Source: Gaeumannomyces sp. JS-464
Taxonomy: Eukaryota > Ascomycota > Sordariomycetes > Magnaporthales > Magnaporthaceae
Reading direction: 5' to 3'
NCBI GenBank assembly: GCA_002197995.1
Contig: NGZR01000001.1
Span: forward strand, 6,386,001-6,450,000
Length of the DNA: 64,000 nucleotides
Part shown: in pieces, positions 35,196 through 47,121 of the stretch
Position numbering within the stretch: the stretch's first letter is position 1
Layout of the letters: each line of letters begins with the position of its first letter
Program-made: the position numbers and the translations under genes
Notes under the pieces: model-generated
What the model was told of the DNA's origin: nothing
What the model saw: the letters and a program-made list of their open reading frames with translations, nothing else
Databases searched by the model: none

Positions 35196-37099
35196 ATGTC
35201 TTCCAAGCTGTTTTACCTCCTGGGCGACGCCCCTTCCACCGCAAGAGAGGTGGAAGTCCCTCAGGGCACCGACGAGGAAGGCCTTCAGCACCTAGTGTCG
35301 TCACAGTTCGCCATTGTCGATTCGTCTGGTAAGCAGCCCGCTCCCATCACACGTCACTCAAGGCACTCGCTCACGCTGTTTTCTCCAGGTGTCGGTTTCG
35401 TCTCGCCCGATGTGGCCTTGACCACAGTCGCCGAAGTGCTGGCTGCTGCAGACCCGGTTGCCATCACCATCGATGGCAAGGCGGTTCGTGAAGTTCCCGG
35501 CCCGACAGGGCTGCCCTTCATCGGGAACTACTTTGAAGTATACCCAGACCACCTCGGCAACCACCAACGGCTGTTCGAGAAGTACGGGCCCATGTTCAAG
35601 ACGAACAATATGGGAAGCGTCATTTACCACACCAACGACCCCAGCTGGCAAACATCGTTTTTGCGGAGAGCGACTTCTTCACCAAGAAGCTGATCGAGGG
35701 TCACCCACTGCATCCCATCAAAAACAAGGAGGCTGGCGTCTTCCTTGGGGATACTGACACTCCTGAATGGCGCGAGATTCACAAATTCCTGCCTCCCGCG
35801 CTGGGGCCCAAGGCCGTGAGGCACTACGCGCCCACCATGCAAGCAACCGTTGAGGACTCATTTAGGGCTTTTGACGAGCTCGATGAGAAAGATGAGGTAT
35901 GGTCTGCCCCACATGTTCTGAATCCCTATTTCGTTCTGGTGACATGGTTTCCCCTCCAATCTTGATCTCGCTAACACTCCCTCCCTGCAGGCCTGGAACG
36001 TCTACTCGTACATGCTTAAGCTTGGCTCACAAGCAGTCGGCAAGCTCGTGCTGGGTCTCAACTTCAACCACTTTACTTCGGCAACCGCACCTCCGCACGA
36101 GATGGTCCTTAGGATCGCGCAGTCGCTGGAGTTGAACAAGAAGGTAACGGCCATGGGCAGCTGGTACGGGATGCTACCGTTTGGCCCCCCACAACAGCTC
36201 CGAAACGCCAGGGGCAGGATAGAACAGATGATGCAGGAGTCGATCGATAACGCTTCCAAGGGCGTTGAGGATCTGGAGCTCCAGGAGGCAGCCGTCACTG
36301 CCGAGAACATGGTTGGTAAGTGTCACAGGACTCAACGGCCTGCGTATTTTCCTGAATTTACCGGCATTCCCTGCTATCATGACTAACACTGAGCCTTCAT
36401 TCATCCAGACTACATACTCCGCGCAACGGACAGCAAGGGCAACAAGGTGCCTAGGAGTAGGATCCTTGAGCCCTCGTCGTGGCGACGGGCGCCGGCTTCA
36501 CGACCACCAGCTCACTCCTGTCGTGGCTGATCTACGGCCTGGTCAAGTACGAGGGCATGCAGGACCGACTGCTCCAGGAGCTGATCGACAACGACTTCGA
36601 CGAGGACACGCAAGTGACGGCGGACCTGACCAACCGCCTCACGTTCCTGGACAAGTACATCAAGGAGACGCAGCGGCGCCACAACCCGTCGTACCAGCCG
36701 GCGCGCACGGCCAAGGTGAACATGGTGCTGCCTGGCGGCCTGCGGCTGCCCAAGGATGCTATCGTGATCCCCGCGCTGCATCACATCCACAACAACGCCG
36801 GCGTCTGGGATAACCCGGCCCGGTTTGACCCTGACCGCTGGGACACGGAAGCGGTCAAGAACCGGCCGGCCGGCTCGTACATGCCTTTCGCAGCCGGGCC
36901 GCGCATGTGTATCGGCTTCAACTTTGCGCTGCAGGAGGTTAAGGTGTTCCTCCCCAAGCTCGTGTACCGCTACGAGTTCAGCCTGGCGCAGGATGGCCCC
37001 ATCGAGTATGACCCCATGTTCCAGCTCATCCGGCCGGACAACTTGTATGTCCGCGCGAGGCGCCGGGTCAAGTTTCCACCCAAGAGCGAACTGGCTTAA
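35196..37099 (+). CDS. Cytochrome P450 monooxygenase, soluble-looking, two frameshifts
   Basis: Four exons (35196-35328, 35389-35896, 35991-36315, 36409-37099), about 552 residues once two frame breaks are bridged. The N-terminus (MSSKLFYLLGDAPSTAREVEVPQGTDEE) has no membrane anchor. It forms a ~90-residue extension before the P450 start at VPGPTGLPFIGNYFEVYPDHLGN. Later landmarks are EWREIHKFLPPALGP (helix C), ATGAGFTTTSSLLSWL (I helix), KETQRRHNPSYQPAR (ExxR of helix K), PARFDPDRW and the haem loop FAAGPRMCIG with the Cys ligand. Frame breaks lie at ~35641 (NDPS|ANIVFAESDFF) and ~36470 (SRILE|LVVATGAG); each fits one missing base. P450s insert oxygen into organic substrates using a reductase partner; the substrate is unknown. 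The extension and lack of anchor recall the haem domain of self-sufficient fungal P450s, but no reductase domain follows. Confidence 0.78.
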
Positions 37100-38112
37100 G
37101 GAGAGCCTTCCAGTCGGCATGCGACGCCAAAGGGGCCCCCCTCTTGATTACTATTTTTATTCATTTATTCTCTTCGATTGTATTCATTGAGCGCGTACGG
37201 AGTGCATAAAGGAGCACCATGGCGTCAGAAGGCGAAACTCGGTATAGACATAGACACGATTAGATACCTCAGTTAGACAGAATCACCTGCTCGTTTGTTT
37301 CCTCGGGCAATCTGTTTCTCTAGGTTGTGCAACTACTATTCCCAGAAAGAAAGACAAAACAATCTATGGGCCCAGGAAGTTTGTCGTTCAACAACCAAAA
37401 ACAATCACGACTACCTATTGATCGCGACTCTCGTCAGCATGTCTAGCTCTTTCATCAACTGCGTCATAAATTGGTCGGGCCCAGCCGCCAGTCGCCCACC
37501 AGGGCCAAGACGGCGCCGTCGCTGCCGACTTGGCCATGTGGCGATGCGTGGCCGCCGCCAGTCAGCAGCCATCCACGCAATCCGGGCAATGCCGAACGGC
37601 GCGGGTGGCATGCCGAGTCGCCGAACCCAGTCCCCCAAGTCTTTCTTGGAAGCGGTCTGCTGGCCTTCTTTGCTGCTGCTGCCGGCATCCGCCCCTTTTT
37701 CCCCTGCGTGAGGTTGCTGGTCCGATGTTTCGGTGTTGCGTAAGCTCTGCCCAGTATTCCTGCTTGAGCCACACACATCGCGCACCCCACAATTAGGGGG
37801 TTGACGACACCTGACGTCACGGCCCAGTCCAGTGACTTGACCTCATCGGGAATCCAGCGCTTGATTAAAGGGTGAAGTGCTCGTCCATTGCTCCATCCAG
37901 CCAGGCCCCCGGCGAAACTTTTTTTTTGCTGCACACAACGCTGCACTTCGTTTTGAAACACAGCCCGACTTGACAGGCTCGAACCGACCAAACGAACAAC
38001 ACCGTGTACCCGACCGACTTTGATTGGCCAGCACACTGACGCGGAGGGCGAAACGGCGTATTCAGAAACAAAACACCCCAACAAACACATCCATCCATCC
38101 ACACACTCAAAC
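37100..38112. other. Intergenic region upstream of PMP3
   Basis: No gene is supported. Contains the P450 3' flank and the PMP3 promoter/5' UTR, which is CA-rich just before the ATG (38075-38112). Confidence 0.5.
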
Positions 38113-38523
38113 ATGACGCACGGCACTTCTTCGACGGTAAGAAGCCCTAGATCGCCTAAATCGAGTTGGAGCGAGATGCATCTCGAATAAACGCTAACCG
38201 GATACTCTCCCCGCGTTGCAGTCCGACGTCCTCCTTTATCTGCTGGCGATCCTGGTGCCGCCCGTCCCCGTCTTTCTGGTCAAGGGCTGTGGGGCAGATT
38301 TCCTCATCAACATTGGTCTCACCATTCTTGGTTGGATTCCCGGCACGATCCGTAAGTTTTCGCTTTTTTTTTTTTTTTTTATTTTTTTTTTTTTTTTACC
38401 GTTCCTACACACGATCGCTAGCCTCACGAACCGCATGCTGATTTCGGTGGTCGACGCCAACTAGACGCATGGTGGATCATTGCCAAGCAAGATCCCGCGA
38501 AGAGGGGAGTTAAGCGATACTAG
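38113..38523 (+). CDS. PMP3: PMP3/UPF0057 plasma-membrane proteolipid
   Basis: Three exons (38113-38136, 38222-38351, 38465-38523) encode 70 residues. The core has the two-helix UPF0057 pattern: VLLYLLAILVPPVPVFLVKGCGADFLINIGLTILGWIPGTIHAWWIIAK. The PPVPVFL motif and the GWIPG turn match the family. PMP3 proteins are tiny plasma-membrane proteolipids that affect membrane potential and tolerance to salt and cationic stress. The first exon is only 24 nt (MTHGTSST). Intron 2 (38352-38464) contains a long T-run. The basic tail AKRGVKRY is somewhat longer than in yeast Pmp3 (55 residues). Splicing at each junction restores the motif, for example I-H-A-W across intron 2. Confidence 0.92.
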
Positions 38524-41292
38524 TTCGGCTTGTCATCTATTGCTTGCGGAAGAGGTAGTGCAGCAGCCGACAACGCGCTCAGGCCCTCGGGCGAGATATG
38601 GCTTTAGCGTTAGGGCAACGAAAGAGAGGCGATGGAGATTTCCTCCCTTGGCCTGGACGTGCGTGCCTGTTGATAAAGACATTCATACCACGATATTGAT
38701 ACCAAAGCATTTCGGCAACCGCCCACTGTCGCACGCCACGTGGGTGGCTCGGTACCAAGATCAATGCAGACACCGCGCAAGCGGTCGATGGTAGTGGATT
38801 GCCACGTCTGTTCAGCGTGTCCATCCTTTCGCCATCTCAAATTGGCTTGCGGTAGCATCCGCGGTCGCCGACGTTGGGTGGGCTCTGCGTCCCAAATACG
38901 TGAAATCTGACATGTCGATCGTCCTGCCGTTTCTGGCGTGTCTGAGGTTCCATCAGTGCCGCCACACACCGTGTTGAATGTCAATATGCCATCCTCAATC
39001 TCCTGTGTGTGTGCGGCGGCGGGCCTGGAGATAAACTTAAACGCAACCGGGTTTAAGATGGATCGGCCCACCCACGTGGGTGACCGTGCGTCTTTTTTAT
39101 TGTTTTCGATGGTCGCACAAACATGGACTCGGGATTCAGCGTGCCCGTGTTCTTCTGTGGATCGTTCCGGACGGGGTGGGTGAGTGCATGCAGTGCACCA
39201 TGTCCCTGGGGCGCAATTAATTTGTGGGAGCGTATATGCAGGTACGGAGCTTCAAAAGTCCTGGGCAGAGTGTCTGAGCACAACGGCCTTGTGCTTGGTA
39301 ATCGCTCATCCACCAAAAGGGGAATTATACAAGCCCGTGGAGCCCGCGTCCCCGGTCCTGGGCCTGGTCGGCGATTTTCCCTAGGCAACCTAGGCAACGG
39401 ACGAAAACAGAGGGGAAAACTTTGTTTGAACAGGAATCGCGGGTTTAGTTCGCGATCAAACAGATGGAGGCGTTCTGCTAGTGCCAGGCCTGGGCCGCTG
39501 ACAGGGGAGGATCGCCACGCCAGACGAGATCTCGCGACCGACTTTGGGGGAGAAGCTAAGCGCGGGCGCGCTAGACAAAGTCGGGAAATCTAGTCGCCAG
39601 ATCCCCGGTAATTGTGTGCTTTGCGGCGTGCCGAATGCCACTTTCCCCAGCAGATTGCTGCTGATTCTGAAGAAGCCCCGTCGAGATTGCCAGTGAGGGC
39701 AGCCCGAAAAGAGCGCGAGGGTTATGGAAATCAAGACCCCACAGGACGCCCGGTCAACGAGAAAGAAAAACAGCCCGGATCCGAGGCAGGTACAGACGCG
39801 CTTACGGACAGGGGCGCCACGTGCTGGCCGACTCACTCCTGAGTCGCAATCGCCCGACAGGGAGCTGGGCGTCGCTCCCTCACTCCGCTCCAGCGTCCCA
39901 TCGATTTGGGCGCTTGGCAAACCATGTTTCGTGGTGCAGCGATATCAGGCGACCATGTCGCGACGGCAACCCTGGCCAGCCGCGAGCGCTTGCCGGGCTG
40001 TCTGGGGAAGGGGGACGATGGAGAGGAGGGCGGAGGGCCCCCAAACCGTAGGTAGCGAACCAGATTTCGGCCGCTGGTTCGTCGTCACCGCGCCCGAACC
40101 TGAGTCTGGGCGGGCGACAGGAACCGGGTGTCATCAATATGCGAACCACACAACGACAGCAAAACAATCGGTGGGCATACCATGTCCGGAGCCACCGCCG
40201 GTGAGGTTCCGGCGTGGCTTTGTTGTCGCCCCAAACGCGCGGTTCAGCCTCGCGCATATTTTTGTTCTTGCTTGTTTCGGCAGCACAAGCGTCACACATA
40301 TGTGGTTCCCTCCCGGTGCTTCCGAAAGATGCGCGCTTAGAAAAAACCCAACGAAGAGCCAGAGTGTGGACTGTGCACGCGGCGGCGCCTGAAAGTCAAA
40401 CATGGATTTCCCCCATCCATATCGAGGGCGATGTCCACAGATGGCGGGGCCGCTTGGATTTCGGATCCCGTTTGGGCAAGTTTGCGTGGAGGCTGAAGAC
40501 TTGCTGAGGCAAACCGACCCTTGGGGATGGCAAATGGATTCTTCTGGACGGCGGGAAGAGAAGCAGCGGACGAAATCGTCCACGTGCGGTTCCCCAAGAG
40601 GCCATCCGATGGAACCCCCTCACGGCGCAACGCTGATTACCACGACTGGGCGTTGTTGAAAATCTCATGGCGGTAAAGCCAAAAAGCGACGATGGGAATG
40701 GGAATGAGGCAGTCCCCTGCTCTGCTGCAGGGCTCTGCCCTCGACGGGGCACAGAGACATCAGCAGCTGTGGACCGTTGTTGGCTCGCCTCGACAGTTTG
40801 TGGGCTCCTCCCCGGCCTCGTGGGTACCGCTCCTCATTCTCAGGGTGGCAGCCGGCGGAGCACCGTTCCCAAAGCGTGAGGATGCGGCGAGTCAGCCATT
40901 TCCCTTTGCGACGCCTGGCTTCTCGGCACACAGCACGAGCGGGTTTTTGCCTCGACTCTGTGCGGCCTGGGCGTGCTGCCGCCGGGGTGGTGGTCACGAA
41001 GTGGGAAGCTCTGGCTTATCTTCGCCGTCCAGCGATGCTACGTATACTGGAGATGCGTTCCATACTTAAAACCCTTCCCCAACGTTTCTGCTGGCCAGTA
41101 CCGAAGTTTTGTTTTATACCGCCCTGCCTCTCAGCGCTCGCGTCCATTCGTTTCTCGTGGTGCCACCCCGCCACTCACTCTTTATACCCCGTCCTCCCGG
41201 CGATGGCTGCTTGACGATAGGCACACACCTCGACATCCTCACCTACACCGACGACATCCGCCTGGAGCAGGAGCTTGGAACAGCCCGCAAAG
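38524..41292. other. Long intergenic region
   Basis: About 2.8 kb without a supported gene on either strand. Many overlapping open frames of similar length occur in all frames, as expected for GC-rich non-coding DNA. The right end has short CT-rich stretches before the next ATG at 41293. Confidence 0.5.
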
Positions 41293-43147
41293 ATGGCCAA
41301 AGGAGTCTCGACTATGCGCCCGGGCGAAGACTGGGGTCCGTCGCTGATCGCAGTCACGGTGACGATGCTGGTGCTGAGCGTCATCGCCGTCTCCGCCCGC
41401 ATCTACACCTCGCTCGTGCTCATCAAGCGCTTCGTGACTGAGGACGCCCTGGCTATCCTGACAACCGTACGTGTCCCGCGGCGGCCAGAGGGTATTACAG
41501 AGGCACGGAGGACCAAGTCCACCCAAGCTAACCGGCATCATCGACGGCAGGTTGTCTACTTTGTCTTCACGCTCTTCTGCTGCCTTGGTGTCCACTGGGG
41601 GCTCGGCAAAAAGACCACGGACGTGCCGAGGAGCCTGCACCACAAAGCGCTTCTCTACAAGTATCTCGGCATGGCAGCCTACGTTGCCGTCTCTGGTCTC
41701 ATCAAGTTCGTCGTCGGCATCTACCTGATCCGGCTGTTCAAAAATTCGCGCCAGAAGTGGCAGACCTACTTCCTGATCGTGCTGCTCGTCCTAGTCGGAC
41801 TTTCCAACACGCTCTACTTTTTCATCTCGGTGTTCCAGTGCCAGCCCGTGTGGGTATACTGGCACCAGAAGGACGAAGACTTTACCGGCGAAAGAAAGTG
41901 CTTCAAACCTGCCGTAGCCCTCGGCGTCACCTATACCGTCAACCTCATCAACATCGTGACCGACCTGGCTCTGGCCCTGATGCCGATTTCGCTGGTCTGG
42001 AAGTCGAAACTCGATCGCCGGACCAAGATTTCGGTCGTGGCGATTCTCGCTGTCGGCTCAGCGTAGGTTTAATCGCTTTTGTTTCCCATTTTTCACACCC
42101 CTGGAAGCTCACGTTTTCGTTTTTCTCCGACCGTGTAGATCTTCCTTGGCAACCATTATCCGAGTTCCGTACCTGTACCAGCTTCTGGACAACCCCGAGT
42201 ACCTCGCCAACTTTGTCGAGCTTGCCAACTGGTCGGCCGTCGAGATCGGCCTGGCCATCGTCGCCTCGTCGGCCGCCACTCTGCGGCCCCTGTTCCGCAA
42301 GTTCAAGCTTCTCACGACCACGATTCGCAGCCGTAACCAGTACGGCGCAGGCTACAGCCAAGGCAGCAGAGGTGCCAAGTCGACCTTCCACTCGCGCAGC
42401 CGGAGCTTCGGGTTCCTCAAGGGCGGCGACAGGGATCCGGCCACGGGCACCAACACCATGTTCAGCGTGAACGACCCCAAGGGCCCCATCACGGTCGACA
42501 CCTCCATCAGCATCGATGTCGAGAAGTGCGCGGCTCCCGACGGCAGCCGGTCGGTCGCTTGGCGCGACGCTCTTGTTGTGTCTCCCATCCAGCCCGAGCC
42601 CAGCCGCGAGCGAGATGGCAGCCAGGACCGCCTCGCGGGCAGCTGGCGGACGGAGCGCCAGGGGTCGTGGGAGGTCGTGGATCTCGAGGGCGGGCGGGCC
42701 AACAGCAACAACAACAACGACGGCGGCAACAACAGCGGCAGCAACAGCAGGCAACAGGAGGACAGCTCTCCTAGGGGACGCACAATGCCCCCGCGTCTCT
42801 TTTCTCCGCCACAGCCCCTTTACGGAGGCGGAAGGGCGCAGAGGGTGAGGTCCCTGCCTGTCCTCTCCCCCTATGCGTCGTCGACGGAGCTGCCGCACAT
42901 CATCTCGCCGTCGGCGACAACACCGGTGACGCCAGCACTGCCGCCGCCGTCGCCGTACCCGCTATCATCGGCATCGTCATCCATCATTATCATCGCCGGC
43001 ATCTCCCTTGCCTGGCACTGCGCTGTCGACGAACCTTCCTTCACCACCACCTCCAGCAGTGCACCCTGCTTCGCGCCCTCGGGCCGACACACCATTCATA
43101 TAGAGCGCATTTCTTTTTCACTTCTTTGGTGGCGGCGCCCATCTTGA
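41293..43147 (+). CDS. Rhodopsin-domain integral membrane protein (second copy of the family)
   Basis: Three exons (41293-41466, 41551-42062, 42139-43147), 564 residues. Seven helices can be followed: LIAVTVTMLVLSVIAVSARIYTSL, then EDALAILTTVVYFVFTLFCCLGVHWGLG, KALLYKYLGMAAYVAVSGLIKFVVGIYLIRL, YFLIVLLVLVGLSNTLYFFISVFQCQPVWVYW, LINIVTDLALALMPISLVW, ISVVAILAVGSASSLATIIRVPYL and NWSAVEIGLAIVASSAATLRPL. These match the fungal rhodopsin-like domain (PF20684 type). The C-tail of ~280 residues is disordered with Asn-, Ser- and Pro-rich tracts and one late hydrophobic stretch (SSSIIIIAGISLAWHC) that may not be a true helix. Ligand and role are unknown. Intron 1 is 84 nt with no in-frame stop, so retention would insert 28 residues. 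Confidence 0.87.
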
Positions 43148-45521
43148 TGACATATTTTTTTTTCTACATTCGGCTTTCTAATTTTCTTATGTCAGTTTAA
43201 GTTCATGTCATGTATTATTCACCCACGGTTGTGCCATGCGCATCTTCATGATCAGCGATCCTGCATTATTCTCTGTTTTTTTTTTATGTAATTGCATCCT
43301 GTACAAAAAGCCCCTGTTTGACTCTATACATAAACACGATTGTGTGTCATGACCCTGTTCTGCCTGAATGACGTTTGCTGCAGCCCTGGATCTCCAACGG
43401 GCAGGAGAAAGTATCGTGACTCTGTCGATCGATTCGAGGGGTCTTTTTGCCCCTGTCTAGCGCTGGTTCCTAATGCTCCTTCCCGACACGGACAAAAAAT
43501 AGCGCCAAGGTTCAGCCGCGCCGCCGGGTATAGTCTGGATTTCCAGATCTTGGTTCGAACCTTCTTTTTTCCCCATTTTTTTTTTCTTTTTTCCCAATTT
43601 TTTTTTTCTTTTTTCCCATCCCTTTCATGGTGTTCGTTTCGATCTCCCTTCTCCTGTTTTCGTTGGCTCAATTACCGGGATCTGGCCTTCCGCGCGCCGG
43701 TGAAGATGCGCGGCTATCACCATCGTCCAAGCATCATGCTGTTTTCGCGGCCTCCACCCACAGCAATCTGCCAGGGACTACTTGTATGTCACCTGTCACG
43801 GCACCAACCACGCCCAGGCCCCCAACGTGAGAGGCCCGAGAGCTGCCATTATCAATAGCCAACGCCGTTAAGGAGGCTCTGCAACCGAGAACCCGCAGAA
43901 AATGTTATCACAACAACAGCAAGGCTGCCGGCAACAGCCGCGGGTATTTTGCATGCATGTTGTTGTTGTTGGTGCGTGTGTGACAGGTGTGCGTGAGTGG
44001 ATTGACGGGGAGCACAAGAACCCAGGACCCAGGGCAAAGGAGGAAAAAAAAAAGAAGAAAAAGAAGTCCGACGCGCGCACGCAGCACGCGACATCCTGCT
44101 GGCAACCACGCAACCAAGCGCGCTAACGGCTTCTTAGTAGGTGGTACTGGATGCTACCGAGCCAAAGCTACGGAGGGGCCATGTCATGTTTCTGCCAAGG
44201 TCGTTGATGTTTGGTTGCAGTCGCTGGCGTTGCCGAGAGTGATCAACCCAAAAGGCAAACAAATTGCTGGGCTCTCTCGCGGCGGCGTGGGGAACCAGCC
44301 CGCTCGGACCGCCCCTCGTTCCTTGGGCCACGGGCGGCACACTGACACAAGCGCACGCGGGCGGCCCCCTCCCTTGACTGACAAAAGGATGACAGGCGCG
44401 CTCCGCTGGGACAGGAGCGTCGCTCTGTGCCTTAGTGGGTGGGCCGCGCACATGCAGCCCTGGCAGATATAATAGTATATAATATGCGGCCTGAGCTGTC
44501 AAGTGTCAAGTGGCACTCCACCCCTTCGCTGGGGGGTGCAGCTCCTGGCTACTGCAGGGGCCGCCCTTCGTCCACATGCATCCCTGCCCACGTGCACCCA
44601 CCCTGAACCACTAACGAAATCGAACATCGGCGGGCCAAATCTGCGCCTGCCCGATAGACTCGAGCACACACCCCCACGGAGATGGACCCCTGCCGCGAGC
44701 CATGATTCAGGGGCGTGGAGATGACCGTTGACGGGCGAGGGTCCCCGTCCCTGGTCTCCTCCCCTTCCGCTGCGCTGAGCGAATCCGAGGGCCAGAACTC
44801 CTCGTGTCTGGAGGGCATGGTGTCCATCAAATGTGGAAAGTCAGTGGAAGCCCGCACAAAGTGGGTAGCCGTGCTCATTTATGTATCGTATGTATGCACC
44901 AGGCTCGCCAGGAACCCGAACAGGTTGCAACCTCAGAGTCCCCGAGGCAATGTGGGCTAATCAAACTGACCACGCCCAACGCGGCCGCCCTTGTCGCCCG
45001 CAGCTGGCAACCCAGACGCGGCCTTACCCTGGGCCGCTCTGTGCAAAATTGTGAATTGCCAGCCAACAGCTGGCGAGGGGATCCAGGACACCAGCGCCGG
45101 CGACATGGATGGCGATGCCTGCCAGCGCATGTCCGACTGCGGGGATCGTGAACTGATGCGCCCAAGCGGTGATGGCGGTGGGCCCGGGGACTGGGGAGCT
45201 GCGCCTTGACCGTCGGCGCTGGTACGAGGCGCCTCGTCCGGGTGCGGCCAGAGTCCGCGGGCCTGGCGGGACGTCGTCTTCTTTTTATGTCGCAGTCCGC
45301 CCCCCTCGAGAAGGCTCGGATTTTGGATACCACTCCCGCGGCACTCGAAGACCTTCCTTCTGCAGTCCCCCTTGTGGTCGTTCCATTCTTTTTGCCTCCG
45401 CTCTTCTGCCTCTCTCTCTCTCTCTATCCCCGCTACCCTCGCCGGTAACCTGTCTCCTAAAGCCTCCACTCGCTTGACTTGAGACCAAGAGAAGAGCCAA
45501 CCGCAGCAAAAGCTCCTCAAG
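43148..45521. other. Long intergenic region with T-rich repeats
   Basis: No gene is supported over 2.4 kb. Simple T-rich tandem repeats occur at 43564-43618 and an A/G-rich tract at 44040-44065. CT-rich sequence at 45413-45425 precedes the lipase gene and probably belongs to its promoter. Confidence 0.5.
43564..43618 (+). repeat. T-rich ~22-nt tandem repeat
   Basis: A unit of roughly CTTTTTTCCCA followed by about ten T occurs two and a half times in a row, with small differences. Likely slippage-prone simple sequence. Confidence 0.7.
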
Positions 45522-46646
45522 ATGCGTTCCTCCTTCTTCGGTACCATTCTCGCCGCCCTGGCGCTCCCCCGGGGGCTGCTGGCCGCGCCGCCCCTGGCCG
45601 AGAACCATTTCTTCGGCGCCGAGGAGCGGGCGCTCGCGCCGAGGCAGGAGGCCACGGCGACGCAGCAGGACCTGGACAGCATCAAAGTACTTTGTCCAGT
45701 TCGCCGCCGCCGCCTACTGCAACAACAGGGCCTCCCAGGTCGGCCAAAAGGTGACCTGCGCCGAGAACGCGTGCGTCCAGGTGGAGCGCAACGACGTCAT
45801 CAACTTTGCCCACATCGAGTATGTTTCGGGATGCCTCTCTTATCACGCCTAGAAGAAACAAGGGACTCTACCAGCTGACCATGGCTCAAACCTACCCGCT
45901 AGCACTGATATCAACGCCAGGATGGACGGCGCCATCTACATCGACCGCACCAACCGGCTGATCGTCATTGCCTGCATGGGCTCCAAGTCGCCGATGTCGT
46001 ACCTGCTCGAGTAAGTTGTTCACCCTTTCTGCCGTAGCTTATCAACTGGGCATAGCCGGCTAACGAAAGCCCCCCTTTTCTTAGACTGGACTTCACCGTC
46101 TCCTCCGTCCCGGACCTGTGCCAGGGCTGCAAGGTCAGCTACGGCCTGAACCTGGTCTGGACCCAGACCAGGAACTCGATCGTCAACGCCGTCAACGCGG
46201 CCCGGCAGCAGTTCCCGGGCTTCCGCGTGACCGCGGCCGGCCACAGCGGCGGCGGCGGCCTCGTGTCCATCGTGGCGTCGTACCTGCGCGGCGTCTACGG
46301 CATCCCCGTGGACCTGTACACGTACGGCTCGCCCCGCGTCGGCAATGAGGCCTGGGCCCAGTTCGTGACGGACCAGGCCCCGGCCATGGGCCGCAACTAC
46401 CGCGTCACGCACTACAACGACCCCATCGCCGCCATCCCGCCCGCCTGGATCGACCGCATGTCGCACATCAGCCCGGAGTACTGGCTCGCCCGCAAGGACG
46501 CCAAGACCCCCGACTACCCGCTCAACGAGCTCCTCGTCTGCTACGGCGTCCGCACCGGCGACTGCAGGGCCAGCAAGGGCACCACCCTGAGCACCTCGGC
46601 CCACAGCTACTACTTCCAGCGGGTCAGCGGCTGCTACAACAAATAA
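45522..46646 (+). CDS. Secreted class 3 lipase / feruloyl-esterase-like, one frameshift
   Basis: Three exons (45522-45818, 45903-46010, 46085-46646), 321 residues after one base is discounted. A signal peptide (MRSSFFGTILAALALPRGLLA) and a short pro-region ending in APRQ precede the mature domain. At 45687 an extra base shifts the frame between DLDSIK and YFVQFAAAAYCNN, the typical start of the lipase_3 fold. The catalytic triad is visible: Ser in GHSGGGG, Asp in HYNDPIAAIPP and His in TSAHSYYFQ. Oddities: the usual GHSLGG elbow is GHSGGG, and the oxyanion motif normally RGS/RGT reads CMGSKS. A Cys-rich strand (CQGCKVSYG) matches fungal members. The enzyme should hydrolyse triacylglycerols or related esters outside the cell. 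Confidence 0.85.
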
Positions 46647-47121
46647 GTGCATAGAAACGAAACTTGCAGACAGCAAAGGAGATCGGCGGCTGCTGAGAGA
46701 CGGAGGATGTCAAGGTTGGAGAGAGTGGCTCTCGTTGCCTTGTCCATTTCGGGCGTCGAAATGGGGCAAGCAGCCGCTGGGAAGACAAACTGCATTGCCA
46801 GCGGAGCCCAACTGATTCAGCTTCTGACTTTTCTCCTCTCACGTCGGGAAAGCCATGGCCGGCTCCAGCATCCGCCATCTCCCCCCTGTTTCCCTTAGTC
46901 CCTTGTCTGGGCTTGTCAAACCACCTGTACTAGTCTCGCTTCAGTTTCTTGTAAATAATTGTCTGCATTTAGAGGCCTGTGAATCCGCATTAACTGTACA
47001 CATGGCTGTGATCTCCGCGCCATGTGTATGGCCTCTTTTAATCAACCACAACCCCCCATCATCTGACGAGCCAATGTCCCCCCAATCCCTCTCCTAGCTT
47101 CCCAGACTTGCGGAATGTAAA
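46647..47121. other. Intergenic gap between convergent genes
   Basis: 3' flanks of the lipase and FAD oxidoreductase genes; nothing further seen. Confidence 0.5.

Noticed and set aside
38362..38398. Poly-T tract as a possible retroposon tail
   Set aside because: Lies wholly inside intron 2 of PMP3, with no target-site duplication or coding remnant.
38524..41200. Several overlapping ~150-codon frames in the long gap after PMP3
   Set aside because: Present in nearly every frame at similar length, without motifs, splice logic or start context.
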